A model generated the notes under the pieces. The model saw nothing but the letters and a program-made list of their open reading frames with translations, had not been told where the DNA came from and made no database searches. Of a DNA stretch of 64,000 nucleotides, positions 17,651 to 26,630 are shown piece after piece. The position numbers were made by a program, and so were the translations under genes. The stretch comes from Lactococcus lactis (lineage in GTDB: Bacteria; Bacillota; Bacilli; Lactobacillales; Streptococcaceae), in contig NZ_CP118969.1 of NCBI RefSeq assembly GCF_029023865.1, positions 930,001 through 994,000 on the forward strand. Reading direction: 5' to 3'. Every line of letters starts with the position of its first letter. Position 1 is the stretch's first letter.

Positions 17651-20422
17651 ATGAAAAAATCGAAAAAATTTTTTATTAGAATATGCCTTTCTACAGGAAT
17701 TTTGGCATCTGCAACTTTACTGACAGCTTGTTTTGGAACTTCAGCAAAACATGTGAAAGCTAATTATAAAGTGACAGCAGAAGCAATTCCAGATTATCAA
17801 AGTAAGAATGCTCCCATTTCATCTTATTGGATGCCTGATAAATTTCTAGAATGGTCGGCACAAAATGACAAAGATTTAATTTACAATCAATCCCGAGTGC
17901 CACTTACCAAAAGAATTTCTCCTGATAAACTAAGTCCATCCAATCAAAATCAGAACAAAAAGACAAAAATTGTCGCCTTGTCGATGATGAACTCACAAAC
18001 TTCTGGGAATCCTTCACGAGGCACGACAAAATTTGAGAGCTATACTTTTGATTATTGGCAATACATTGACACACTGGTTTATTGGGGTGGCTCATCTGGT
18101 GAAGGAATAATTGTAACTCCATCAGCAGATGTTATTGATGAAGCACACAGCAATGGTGTTCCGGTACTTGGAACAATTTTCTTACCGCCTAAAGAATACG
18201 GTGGAAAAGTAGATTGGGTCAAAACAATGCTCAAAAAAGATGAGCAAGGACAATATCCATTTGCCAGTCAAATGGTTAAGGTTGCCAAGACTTATGGATT
18301 TGAGGGATGGTTTATCAATGAAGAAACCCAAGGGCTAAATGCTGATGATGCAGCTAACATGAAAGCCTTGATTCAACAGGTGAAAAAAGAAGATTCTAGT
18401 CTTCAAATCATGTGGAATGATGCCATGACTAAAGATGGAAAAGTAGATTGGCAAAATCAGTTAAATGACCAAAATGCGACATTTGTACAAGATAAAGCAG
18501 CAGACGCGATGTTTTTAAATTTCTGGTGGACTCAAAATAATTTGGCCGACCAAAAATTACTTGAAAAATCGAATCTCTATGCTAAAAATCACAATATTGA
18601 CCCTTATAATATTTATGCCGGAATAGATGTGCAAGCGAAAGACGTCCAAACTCCAGTTAAATGGAACCTTTTAGAAAAAGGAAATCAAGCCACTCAAACA
18701 TCAATTGGACTCTATGCAGCAAGCGCTACCTATACTAACGCAAGTAATTGGGATGATTTTCAAAATCGTGAATCAGCATTCTGGGCCAATCAAAAAGCAG
18801 ACCCTCGTCAAGTTGATCACTCTGTTAATGAATCATGGACAGGACTTTCCAAATATGTTCTGGAAAAATCAGCAATAAGCGGTAATGAATTTAATACTAA
18901 TTTTAATTTAGGAAATGGTTATAACTATTTTAAAGCTGGTCAAAAAATCTCAGAAATGGATTGGAACGACCGCAGTTTAGCAGGTATTTTACCATCTTAC
19001 CGCTGGATTATTGACAACGAAGGAAAAAATAAAATAAGTCCAAGCTTCGACTTTGCAAATGCTTATAACGGTGGAAATTCACTGAAATTTATGGCTGAAC
19101 ATTTAGATGCAGGGAAAAGCTCAAACATCACATTGTTTGCTAGTGATTTGAAAATTGATAAGGGAGCAAAATTCTCTGTTAGTATGCGCTCAGACCAAGC
19201 GCTTAAAGTTTCTGCAATCTTAGAACTAGCAAATGGTCAAAAAGTTAGCATTGCAGGAGATAAAAGCCTGACTGAGAATTGGTCAGAAATAAGTTTTGAT
19301 GTTAAGAAATTTGAAGGTCAAACAATCAAAAAAATCGGTTTAAGCATAAAATCTGATCAAGCAATGGATTTTAAAGGCATTAATCTAGGAGAAATGACTT
19401 TGACCAATGGTCAAAAAGTCGCTCCAATCGCACTTTCGGATGCAAAAGTAACTGATGAAGCTTTTGAAGAAGAAGGAACAGTAGGCGGTTTTAGACTTTC
19501 TTGGAAATCAGATGCAACTAAAAATAATCTTTCTACTTATGAAATCTATCAGTTGAATGATGATGGAAATAAAGAATTTTTAGGAGCAAGCAATATCAAT
19601 GCCTTCTTTGTTAATGCCTTAAAACGCGGCAAAAATATCAATTCAACAAAATTTGAAATTGTCCCAATTAATAAGGCTGGAGAATCTGGACATTCAGTTA
19701 CGACCTCTGTGAAATGGCCAGATAATTCATTAGCTAAAGCGGCATTTGTAGCAGATAAAACCCTAGTTACGATTGGTGAAAAAGTAACTTTAATGAATCA
19801 ATCTAATCTAGCTTCCGTCAAATATAAATGGGAAATTGACGGTGCAAGTCCCGCTACTTCTACAGAAAAGAATCCTCAAGTAAGTTTTGATAAAGCAGGG
19901 AGTTATTCCGTCAAATTAACGGCCATCAATGAAAAAGGACAAGAAGATTCAGTCACTCAAACTGAGCTGATTACTGTAATTGATCAACCAGTAGAATTAA
20001 CAATTTTTGCATTAAATCAATCCGTTCAAGTAGACAGTTTCACTAATGAATCTGAATCAGGACCAAAAGCAGTTGATGGAAAATTAAATACCAAATGGTG
20101 TGCCGTTGGCCCAGGTAAACACAATATTATAATTGACCTTGGAAAATCAGAAAAAATCAATCAAGTCCTGATTGACCATGCTCAAAAAGGAGGAGAATCA
20201 CCTGACATGAATACTTCTGATTACACCATTGAGATTTCAAAGGATAATCAAAATTGGACAGAAGTTGTCAACGTTAAGAAAAATAAATTGGGAGAAACCA
20301 AAGATTCTTTCAAACAGACAGAAGCGCGTTACGTTAGAATTACAGCCACTAAACCAACACAAGGAGCAGATACCGCTGTTCGTTTATATGAAATACAAGT
20401 ATTAGGACAAAAAAATAGCTGA
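17651..20422 (+). CDS. GH85 endo-beta-N-acetylglucosaminidase, surface lipoprotein
   Basis: A 923-aa enzyme that should cut the chitobiose core of N-glycans and release the glycan from protein. The N terminus is a lipoprotein signal with lipobox LLTAC (Cys about residue 27), so it is anchored outside the membrane. The GH85 barrel covers about residues 45-450, with YWQYIDTLVYWGG, VPVLGTIFLPP and the catalytic GFEGWFINEETQG. A middle beta-sandwich follows, then a fibronectin-like segment, a PKD-like domain (VTIGEKVTLMNQS, AGSYSVKLTA) near 705-780, and a C-terminal F5/8-type C (CBM32-like) domain ending RLYEIQVLG. ATG 17651 follows TTGGAGGATTTT. It is the only exported hydrolase of the locus. 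Confidence 0.92.
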   Translation: MKKSKKFFIRICLSTGILASATLLTACFGTSAKHVKANYKVTAEAIPDYQSKNAPISSYWMPDKFLEWSAQNDKDLIYNQSRVPLTKRISPDKLSPSNQNQNKKTKIVALSMMNSQTSGNPSRGTTKFESYTFDYWQYIDTLVYWGGSSGEGIIVTPSADVIDEAHSNGVPVLGTIFLPPKEYGGKVDWVKTMLKKDEQGQYPFASQMVKVAKTYGFEGWFINEETQGLNADDAANMKALIQQVKKEDSSLQIMWNDAMTKDGKVDWQNQLNDQNATFVQDKAADAMFLNFWWTQNNLADQKLLEKSNLYAKNHNIDPYNIYAGIDVQAKDVQTPVKWNLLEKGNQATQTSIGLYAASATYTNASNWDDFQNRESAFWANQKADPRQVDHSVNESWTGLSKYVLEKSAISGNEFNTNFNLGNGYNYFKAGQKISEMDWNDRSLAGILPSYRWIIDNEGKNKISPSFDFANAYNGGNSLKFMAEHLDAGKSSNITLFASDLKIDKGAKFSVSMRSDQALKVSAILELANGQKVSIAGDKSLTENWSEISFDVKKFEGQTIKKIGLSIKSDQAMDFKGINLGEMTLTNGQKVAPIALSDAKVTDEAFEEEGTVGGFRLSWKSDATKNNLSTYEIYQLNDDGNKEFLGASNINAFFVNALKRGKNINSTKFEIVPINKAGESGHSVTTSVKWPDNSLAKAAFVADKTLVTIGEKVTLMNQSNLASVKYKWEIDGASPATSTEKNPQVSFDKAGSYSVKLTAINEKGQEDSVTQTELITVIDQPVELTIFALNQSVQVDSFTNESESGPKAVDGKLNTKWCAVGPGKHNIIIDLGKSEKINQVLIDHAQKGGESPDMNTSDYTIEISKDNQNWTEVVNVKKNKLGETKDSFKQTEARYVRITATKPTQGADTAVRLYEIQVLGQKNS

Positions 20423-20496
20423 CAAAGGGCTGTAAAAGTTTGCCATAAAAGCAAAGAAAAGGCTATCATGAAAACCCTAACATTTCATTGGGAAAG

Positions 20497-20505
20497 TGTT
20501 ATAAT
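20497..20505 (+). promoter_or_regulatory. Extended -10 promoter before DUF624 gene
   Basis: TGTTATAAT is a TGN-extended -10. The -35 position (CTAACA, 17 bases upstream) is weak, as allowed for extended -10 promoters. It may start a second transcript for DUF624, GH1 and the ROK kinase. Confidence 0.5.
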
Positions 20506-20536
20506 GAAGTAATAAAAGTTAGAAAGTTATAGAAAA

Positions 20537-21145
20537 ATGATTGGAAAAGCACTAGAAGAATTCTTTATTCGAATTTGGGTCGTTGTTAAATTGACCTTGA
20601 TATTTTGGCTCTTATCGCTAACAGGGCTGTTTGTTTTAGGACTTGGTCCTGCCTTTAAAGTGGTAACAGAGTTGTATTTGGAACATGGTTTTGACTATAA
20701 GTCAATCTCAGTGAAACAGGCTTATCAAATTTTCAAGCGAGACTTTTTAAGAGCAAATATCATTTTTTGGCTCTATACGTCTTTGAGTCTTTTACTCGCT
20801 TATAATTTATATCTTTCAGTACAAATCCAAGGTTTACTTTTCTTGGTGATTGATTTCATTCTATTCTTTGGTTTAACTTATCTTATGACCGCTTTTGAAT
20901 ATACAATGATTTTTGATAGTCAATTTGAAATTAGTTTTGGAAACTTATTAAAAATGAGCTTTATTTCAAATTTTATTAGTTTTAAAACCTATCTAAAACT
21001 TTTATTTGGGATTGTCCTTATCTTTGTTTTGACTTGGCAATTTAAAGGCATGATTCTCTTTGGTTTGATTGGCCTTTTACAAGTTTATTCTTTAAGTGTG
21101 ACAAAAACTTGGCGTTTGAAAGTCGAAGAACAGTTAGCAGAGTAA
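20537..21145 (+). CDS. DUF624 (YesL-family) membrane protein
   Basis: A 202-aa protein with about five hydrophobic segments (WLLSLTGLFVLGLGP, FWLYTSLSLLLAYNLYL, YLKLLFGIVLIFVL). DUF624/YesL proteins are commonly encoded beside CUT1 sugar importers and glycosidases in Firmicutes, but their function is unknown. The placement between the GH85 and GH1 genes fits that pattern. There is no strong SD before the ATG. Confidence 0.8.
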   Translation: MIGKALEEFFIRIWVVVKLTLIFWLLSLTGLFVLGLGPAFKVVTELYLEHGFDYKSISVKQAYQIFKRDFLRANIIFWLYTSLSLLLAYNLYLSVQIQGLLFLVIDFILFFGLTYLMTAFEYTMIFDSQFEISFGNLLKMSFISNFISFKTYLKLLFGIVLIFVLTWQFKGMILFGLIGLLQVYSLSVTKTWRLKVEEQLAE

Positions 21146-21174
21146 AAAAGAAGAGTTACTGAGAGGGGTGGAAA

Positions 21175-22602
21175 ATGGAATTAAAATTCCAAGAAAATTT
21201 TTTGTGGGGAGCAGCAACGAGTGGCCCACAAACTGAAGGACGTTTTAAAAAGCAGCATGACAATGTTTTTGATTATGATTTTGACCATTATCAAGAACGT
21301 TTTTGGGGCGGAATTGGACCTGATACAGCCAGTAATTTTTTCAATGACTTTCGAGAAGACATAAAATTAATGAAAGCTGCTGGTCTAAAATCAATAAGGA
21401 CAAGTATTCAATGGTCGCGTTTGATAGATGATTTAGAAAAGAATACGGTAAATGAAAAAGCGGTTGATTTCTATAACGCTGTAATTAATGAATTTATAGC
21501 GCAAGGGATTCGTCCGATGATTAATTTAAATCATTTCGATTTACCAGTTGAACTTTTAAAAACATATAGAGGCTGGGAAAGTCGTCATGTTGTTGATTTA
21601 TATGCAGGTTTTGCAGCAAAATGTTTTGCTGAATTCAGCGACCGAGTGAGTGATTGGTTTACTTTTAATGAGCCAATGGTTGTCGTTGAGTGTGCTTATC
21701 TATTAGGTTTCCATTATCCTGATATTGTTGATGGAAAAAAAGCTGTTCAAGTGGCTTATCATTTGCAACTCGCCTCATCTCTTGCGATTGAACAATACCG
21801 AAAAATTAATAAAAATCCTGAAGGACGAATTGGAATCATTTTAAATTTAACTCCGTCCTATCCAGCAACTGAAAAAATAGAAGATTTAAAAGCAGCAGAA
21901 ATGGCAGACCTTTGGCAAAATCGCCTCTTTTTAGATGCATCAATAAAGGGAGAATTTCCAGAAGAATTAGTCAGCCTTTTACAAGAAGAAAATGTCTTGT
22001 GGCAGTCGGAAGCAGAAGATTTGAAACGGATTAAGGAAAACAAAGTGGACCTTTTGGGAGTAAATTACTACCATCCGAGTCGAGTACAAGAACCTGAATA
22101 TTCTAGTGATAGTTTGGCTCAAGATTGGCGTCCCGACAAATATTACGCATCGTTCAATAAACGTGGGGTGCGGATGAATGCTGACAGAGGTTGGGAGATA
22201 CATCCACAAACCATTTACGAAATTGCCAAGCGAATTCAAGAAGATTATGGAAATATTCCTTGGTTTATTTCTGAAAATGGGATGGGCGTAGAAAATGAAG
22301 AACGTTTCAAAAATGCTGATGGACAAATCCAAGATGATTATCGAATTATTTTTACAACAGAACATCTTTTTTGGCTCCATAAAGCGATTCAAGAAGGCTC
22401 CAATTGTTTTGGTTACCATGTTTGGACACCAATTGATTGTTGGAGTTGGCGTAATTCATACAAAAATCGTTATGGTTTGATTAGTTTGAATATCCATACT
22501 CAAGTGAAAACTTTAAAAAAATCAGCTTATTGGTATAAAAATTTAACAGACACATCACTTTTACAAGTTCCAGATTCGATTTTAGAAAAATACAATCAAT
22601 GA
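21175..22602 (+). CDS. GH1 family glycosidase, possibly beta-mannosidase/beta-glucosidase
   Basis: A 475-aa GH1 TIM-barrel enzyme. It has the N-terminal FLWGAATSGPQTEG, acid/base in FTFNEPMVV (about residue 165), and nucleophile in WFISENGMGV (about residue 366). It differs from the phospho-beta-glucosidase at 51.1 kb, for example in the N-terminal motif. In this locus the missing step is cleavage of the core Man-beta-1,4-GlcNAc bond, so a beta-mannosidase role is an attractive inference; a beta-glucosidase role is equally allowed by family. The SD is GAGAGGGG, and it is followed closely by a ROK kinase. Confidence 0.85.
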   Translation: MELKFQENFLWGAATSGPQTEGRFKKQHDNVFDYDFDHYQERFWGGIGPDTASNFFNDFREDIKLMKAAGLKSIRTSIQWSRLIDDLEKNTVNEKAVDFYNAVINEFIAQGIRPMINLNHFDLPVELLKTYRGWESRHVVDLYAGFAAKCFAEFSDRVSDWFTFNEPMVVVECAYLLGFHYPDIVDGKKAVQVAYHLQLASSLAIEQYRKINKNPEGRIGIILNLTPSYPATEKIEDLKAAEMADLWQNRLFLDASIKGEFPEELVSLLQEENVLWQSEAEDLKRIKENKVDLLGVNYYHPSRVQEPEYSSDSLAQDWRPDKYYASFNKRGVRMNADRGWEIHPQTIYEIAKRIQEDYGNIPWFISENGMGVENEERFKNADGQIQDDYRIIFTTEHLFWLHKAIQEGSNCFGYHVWTPIDCWSWRNSYKNRYGLISLNIHTQVKTLKKSAYWYKNLTDTSLLQVPDSILEKYNQ

Positions 22603-22638
22603 TTTCTGTTAAAATATAAGAAAATTTGGAGGAGAAAT

Positions 22639-23520
22639 ATGTCATTATTAACAATAGATATTGGTGGAACAAGCATTAAATATGCAAGATTTGCTGACGG
22701 AAAATTAGGAGAAGAAGGTGCTTTCGGAACTCCTGATAATCTGGATCAATTTTATCAATCATTGGCAGCAGTCGTTGAACAATTTAAGGAAAATTCTGAT
22801 GTTTGTGGTGTCGCTATTAGTTCTCCAGGAGCAGTAAATAAAGCGACTGGTGTCATTGAAGGAGCAAGTGCTCTCCCTTATATTCATGATTTTGATATTC
22901 ATGCTGAACTAGAAAAACGATTTGGTTTACCTGTTTCTATCGAAAATGATGCCAATTGTGCAGCGCTTGCCGAAGTGAAATTTGGTGCGGCAAAAGGTTT
23001 GTCAGATGTTTTGCTTCTTGTGCTTGGAACAGGTGTTGGCGGTTCTGTAGTTATGAATGGGAAAGTTCATCATGGGAAACATCTTTTTGGTGGTGAATTT
23101 GGCTTTATGCTCATGGATGATGAACATTCTTTTTCAACATTAGGAACAACGATTAGAATGGCTGAGCGCTATAATAAACGCACAGGTGAAACTCTTGATG
23201 CCATCGAAATTTTTGAAAAAGCCTTTAATGGTGATGAAATAGCTAATGAAGAAAAAGAAATTTTTCTATACAATGTCGCAAAAGGGATTTTTAATCTGAC
23301 TTATTCTTTTGATCCAGAATTAGTGATTATTGGCGGAGGGGTTTCCCAAGCTGAATGGTTAATTCCAGAACTACAAAAACAACTTCAAAAAATCATGGAA
23401 ATTATTGAAGTAGCGACTTTTATGCCAGAAATTGTAACTTGTGAATTCAGAAATTCTGCCAACTTAATTGGTGCAGCGGTAGATTTTTCACAAACTTACG
23501 CAAATAAGACTGACAAATAG
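22639..23520 (+). CDS. ROK family sugar kinase
   Basis: A 293-aa ROK protein without a DNA-binding domain, hence a kinase. The ATP-binding DIGGTSIKYARF is at the N terminus, LGTGVGGSVVMNGKVHHG in the middle, and GGGVSQ near the end. It resembles the beta-glucoside/glucose/mannose kinase branch. The SD GGAGGAG precedes the ATG, and it lies 36 bases after GH1. It probably phosphorylates a sugar released in the cytoplasm by the glycosidases; which one cannot be told from sequence alone. Confidence 0.87.
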   Translation: MSLLTIDIGGTSIKYARFADGKLGEEGAFGTPDNLDQFYQSLAAVVEQFKENSDVCGVAISSPGAVNKATGVIEGASALPYIHDFDIHAELEKRFGLPVSIENDANCAALAEVKFGAAKGLSDVLLLVLGTGVGGSVVMNGKVHHGKHLFGGEFGFMLMDDEHSFSTLGTTIRMAERYNKRTGETLDAIEIFEKAFNGDEIANEEKEIFLYNVAKGIFNLTYSFDPELVIIGGGVSQAEWLIPELQKQLQKIMEIIEVATFMPEIVTCEFRNSANLIGAAVDFSQTYANKTDK

Positions 23521-23535
23521 GCTAGAAGTTTTCTA

Positions 23536-23558
23536 TCAGTAATATTTTTTACTGACAG
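23536..23558. repeat. TTACTGACAG inverted pair after ROK kinase
   Basis: TCAGTAA (23536-23542) and TTACTGA (23549-23555) form a 7-bp stem, with a full TTACTGACAG at 23549-23558, just after the kinase gene. Confidence 0.5.
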
Positions 23559-23622
23559 AAAATTCCTTCACTAATACTATACGAAATAGAACATAAAAAG
23601 TAACAAATTATAGGAAAAAATT

Positions 23623-24498
23623 ATGACAAATCATTATGGCTCAATCGAAGCAGGCGGAACAAAATTTGTACTTGCGATTGGTGATGAGCAGTTTAACATT
23701 TTAAAAACAAATCAAATTCCAACGACTAGTCCCGAAGAAACAATTACTAGAACCATTGAATTTTTTAAAGAAAATCCTGTTAAATCATTGGCAGTTGGTT
23801 CTTTTGGGCCTATTGACATCAAGCCTGAAAGTGCAACTTATGGCTATATAACAACCACGCCAAAAGCTGGTTGGGCAAATGTTGATTTATTAGGAAAACT
23901 CAAAGCCGCACTTGATATTCCGATGGTTTTCACTACCGATGTCAATAGCTCGGCTTACGGTGAGATGATTGTGACTGGCGGAAAATCATTGGTTTACTTC
24001 ACAATTGGAACAGGAATTGGTGGAGGAGCCGTACAAGATGGGAAATTTATTGGAGGATTTTCTCATGCAGAAATGGGTCATCAATATGTGAAGCGTCATC
24101 CAGACGATCTTAATTTTGCAGGCGTTTGTCCATTTCATGGTGATTGTCTAGAAGGAGTGGCAGCCGGTCCTTCCCTTGAAGCCCGCTTAGGAATTCGTGG
24201 AGAAGATATTCCAGCTGACAGCAAGGTTTGGGATATTCAAGCATTTTACATTGCACAAATCGCCGTTAATACAACCTTAGCACTTGCACCTGAGAAAATT
24301 GTTTTTGGTGGTGGCGTTATGACCCAAACGCACATGATTGAGCGCGTGCGCAAGGAATTCACAAAATTAATGGCAGGTTATGTCCACGTTCCCTATTTAC
24401 TGACAGATTATATTATGACTCCGTCAGTCGCAAATAATGGTTCAGCAACGATTGGAAATTTTGCTTTGGCAAAAGATTTAGATGAAAAAAATTACTGA
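23623..24498 (+). CDS. scrK: ROK family fructokinase/mannokinase
   Basis: A 291-aa ROK kinase of the ScrK type, phosphorylating fructose and in many relatives mannose. Motifs are GSIEAGGTKFVLAIG at the N terminus, FTIGTGIGGGAVQDGK, the zinc-site region EMGHQYVKRHPDD with GVCPFHGDCLEG, and FGGGVMTQ. In this locus mannose-6-phosphate formation from freed mannose is a sensible role. The stop codon TGA lies inside a copy of the recurrent 10-mer, which also forms the terminator. The symbol is given by family similarity. Confidence 0.85.
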   Translation: MTNHYGSIEAGGTKFVLAIGDEQFNILKTNQIPTTSPEETITRTIEFFKENPVKSLAVGSFGPIDIKPESATYGYITTTPKAGWANVDLLGKLKAALDIPMVFTTDVNSSAYGEMIVTGGKSLVYFTIGTGIGGGAVQDGKFIGGFSHAEMGHQYVKRHPDDLNFAGVCPFHGDCLEGVAAGPSLEARLGIRGEDIPADSKVWDIQAFYIAQIAVNTTLALAPEKIVFGGGVMTQTHMIERVRKEFTKLMAGYVHVPYLLTDYIMTPSVANNGSATIGNFALAKDLDEKNY

Positions 24499-24518
24499 CA
24501 GCTCTGTCAGTAATTTTT
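24491..24518 (+). terminator. Terminator built from inverted TTACTGACAG repeats
   Basis: ATTACTGACAG and CTGTCAGTAAT form a perfect 11-bp stem around CT, followed by TTTT. The stem includes the scrK stop codon. A further CGTCAGTAAAA follows at about 24526. Confidence 0.7.
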
Positions 24519-24647
24519 CGTTTTCGTCAGTAAAAATAAATGTAATCACTATCATACGATTTTTCTAAAATTTATTTTATTTATTCACAAATATCTCTGC
24601 AAAAAACAATAAATTATGATAGAATAAATCTAATAAAATAATTGAAC

Positions 24648-24683
24648 AAAAGTTCGAACTTTCCAACAGGAATTCGGACTTTT
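24648..24683 (+). promoter_or_regulatory. guaA leader: inverted CGAA elements / hairpin
   Basis: AAAGTTCGAACTTT (24649-24662) is a perfect palindrome resembling a PurBox with CGAAC core. A related inverted element, TTCGGACTTTT, lies at 24673-24683. The two also pair as RNA (AAAAGTTCGAA with TTCGGACTTTT, one U-G pair). It could be a PurR binding site pair or a leader hairpin controlling guaA. A weak -10 (TAGAAT, 24620-24625) lies upstream. Confidence 0.4.
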
Positions 24684-24706
24684 GCACCTTATTAGAGGAG
24701 GGTCCC

Positions 24707-26248
24707 TTGTCCGACACTACACTTGAAAAAATCATTGTACTCGACTATGGTTCACAATACAATCAACTTATTGCGCGTCGTATCCGAGAAATCGGTGTTT
24801 TCTCAGAACTCATGAGTCACAAAGTTACAGCCAAAGAAATTCGTGAGATTAATCCAATCGGTATTATTCTTTCAGGCGGTCCAAATTCAGTTTATGATGA
24901 AGGGTCATTCGATATTGATCCTGAAATCTTTGAACTTGGTTTGCCAGTTCTTGGTATTTGCTACGGAATGCAATTGATGAGCTACAAGCTTGGCGGTATG
25001 GTAGAAGCAGCAGGCGAACGCGAATACGGTGTTGCCCCACTTCAACTTACTGAAAAATCAGCATTGTTTGCAGGAACTCCCGAAGTTCAAGATGTTTTGA
25101 TGAGCCACGGTGACCGTGTAACAGCTATTCCTGAAGGTTTCCACGTTGTCGGAACTTCACCAAACAGTCCATTTGCTGCTGTTGAAAATACAGAACGCAA
25201 CTTGTACGGTATCCAATTCCACCCAGAAGTTCGTCATTCAGTTCACGGGACAGAAATGCTCAGAAACTTTGCGCTTAACATTTGTGGAGCAAAAGGGAAC
25301 TGGTCAATGGAAAACTTCATTGATATGCAAATCAAAGATATTCGTGAAAAAGTTGGCGATAAAAAAGTTCTTCTTGGCCTTTCAGGTGGTGTTGATTCAT
25401 CAGTTGTAGGTGTACTTTTACAACGTGCCATCGGTGACCAATTGACATCAATCTTTGTTGACCACGGTTTCCTTCGTAAAGGCGAAGCTGACCAAGTCAT
25501 GGAGACATTGGGCGGAAAATTCGGTCTTAATATCATTAAAGTAGATGCTCAAAAACGTTTCATGGACAAACTTGTTGGCCTTTCAGACCCAGAAACAAAA
25601 CGTAAAATTATCGGTAACGAATTTGTTTATGTTTTTGATGATGAAGCAAACAAATTAGAAGGTGTTGACTTCCTTGCCCAAGGAACACTCTACACCGACG
25701 TCATTGAATCAGGAACAGATACAGCTCAAACAATCAAATCACACCATAACGTTGGTGGACTTCCTGAAGATATGCAATTCCAATTGATTGAACCATTGAA
25801 CACACTCTTTAAAGATGAAGTTCGTGCGCTTGGAACACAACTTGGAATGCCTGATGAAATCGTTTGGCGTCAACCTTTCCCTGGACCAGGACTTGCCATT
25901 CGTGTCCTTGGTGATTTAACAGAAGAAAAACTAGAAACTGTTCGTGAATCAGATGCAATTCTTCGTGAAGAAATTGCTGCTGCAGGCCTTGAACGTGATG
26001 TTTGGCAATATTTCACAGTAAATACAGACGTGAAATCAGTCGGTGTCATGGGAGACCAACGAACATATGACTATACACTAGCTATTCGTGCCATCACTTC
26101 AATCGATGGAATGACAGCTGACTTTGCCCAACTTCCTTGGGATCTTCTCCAAAAAATCTCAAAACGTATCGTTAATGAAGTGGACCACGTCAACCGTATC
26201 GTCTACGATATTACGAGCAAACCACCAGCAACTGTTGAGTGGCAATAG
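24707..26248 (+). CDS. guaA: GMP synthase (glutamine-hydrolysing)
   Basis: Converts XMP to GMP using glutamine and ATP. The 513-aa protein has an N-terminal class I glutamine amidotransferase domain with catalytic Cys in LGICYGMQ and His-Glu in QFHPEV. The ATP pyrophosphatase P-loop [10 protein letters not shown] is at about residue 225. The C-terminal dimerisation domain ends in KPPATVEWQ, the typical GuaA tail. The start is TTG with GGAGGG 5 bases before. It is monocistronic, with its own leader and terminator. Codon use is visibly more biased than in its neighbours, as expected of a housekeeping gene. Confidence 0.98.
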   Translation: MSDTTLEKIIVLDYGSQYNQLIARRIREIGVFSELMSHKVTAKEIREINPIGIILSGGPNSVYDEGSFDIDPEIFELGLPVLGICYGMQLMSYKLGGMVEAAGEREYGVAPLQLTEKSALFAGTPEVQDVLMSHGDRVTAIPEGFHVVGTSPNSPFAAVENTERNLYGIQFHPEVRHSVHGTEMLRNFALNICGAKGNWSMENFIDMQIKDIREKVGDKKVLLGLSGGVDSSVVGVLLQRAIGDQLTSIFVDHGFLRKGEADQVMETLGGKFGLNIIKVDAQKRFMDKLVGLSDPETKRKIIGNEFVYVFDDEANKLEGVDFLAQGTLYTDVIESGTDTAQTIKSHHNVGGLPEDMQFQLIEPLNTLFKDEVRALGTQLGMPDEIVWRQPFPGPGLAIRVLGDLTEEKLETVRESDAILREEIAAAGLERDVWQYFTVNTDVKSVGVMGDQRTYDYTLAIRAITSIDGMTADFAQLPWDLLQKISKRIVNEVDHVNRIVYDITSKPPATVEWQ

Positions 26249-26251
26249 AAT

Positions 26252-26287
26252 AAAAAACTGATAACAGTATCTGTTATCAGTTTTTTT
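26252..26287 (+). terminator. guaA terminator
   Basis: ACTGATAACAG and CTGTTATCAGT form an 11-bp stem around TAT, preceded by A5 and followed by T7. Confidence 0.9.
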
Positions 26288-26408
26288 ATTTTAATAATAA
26301 ATTTTAAAACTAGCACTCATTGTTCAATAGCATTATTTCCTAAAAGATTACGTAATATTAATCAATTTTATCGCTTTGAAAGCGTTATACTTGATTTGCT
26401 TGAAATTA

Positions 26409-26488
26409 ATTAGGTGTAACTATGTTTTGCAATATTTAAGAGTAAAAAGTCTTTAATTTGCAACCTAATATACTTGTAACTTTTTACT
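26409..26488 (+). promoter_or_regulatory. Nested inverted repeats upstream of GPH transporter
   Basis: ATTAGGT (26409-26415) pairs with ACCTAAT (26463-26469), and AGTAAAAAGT (26441-26450) pairs with ACTTTTTACT (26479-26488). The two pairs interlock, so they are mutually exclusive as RNA stems. They may be operators or alternative leader folds. The meaning is unknown. Confidence 0.35.
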
Positions 26489-26630
26489 TTCAAGAAATAT
26501 ATTTAAATTTGGAGAAAGTTATGGTTGGCAATGAAAAAATAAATTTTTTAGGGAATTTTTTAGTTTCAAAACAAACAAAGCAGAAGGAATAATTGGGTTT
26601 CATCGAGCTTTAGGAATTGGTTCATGGGAT

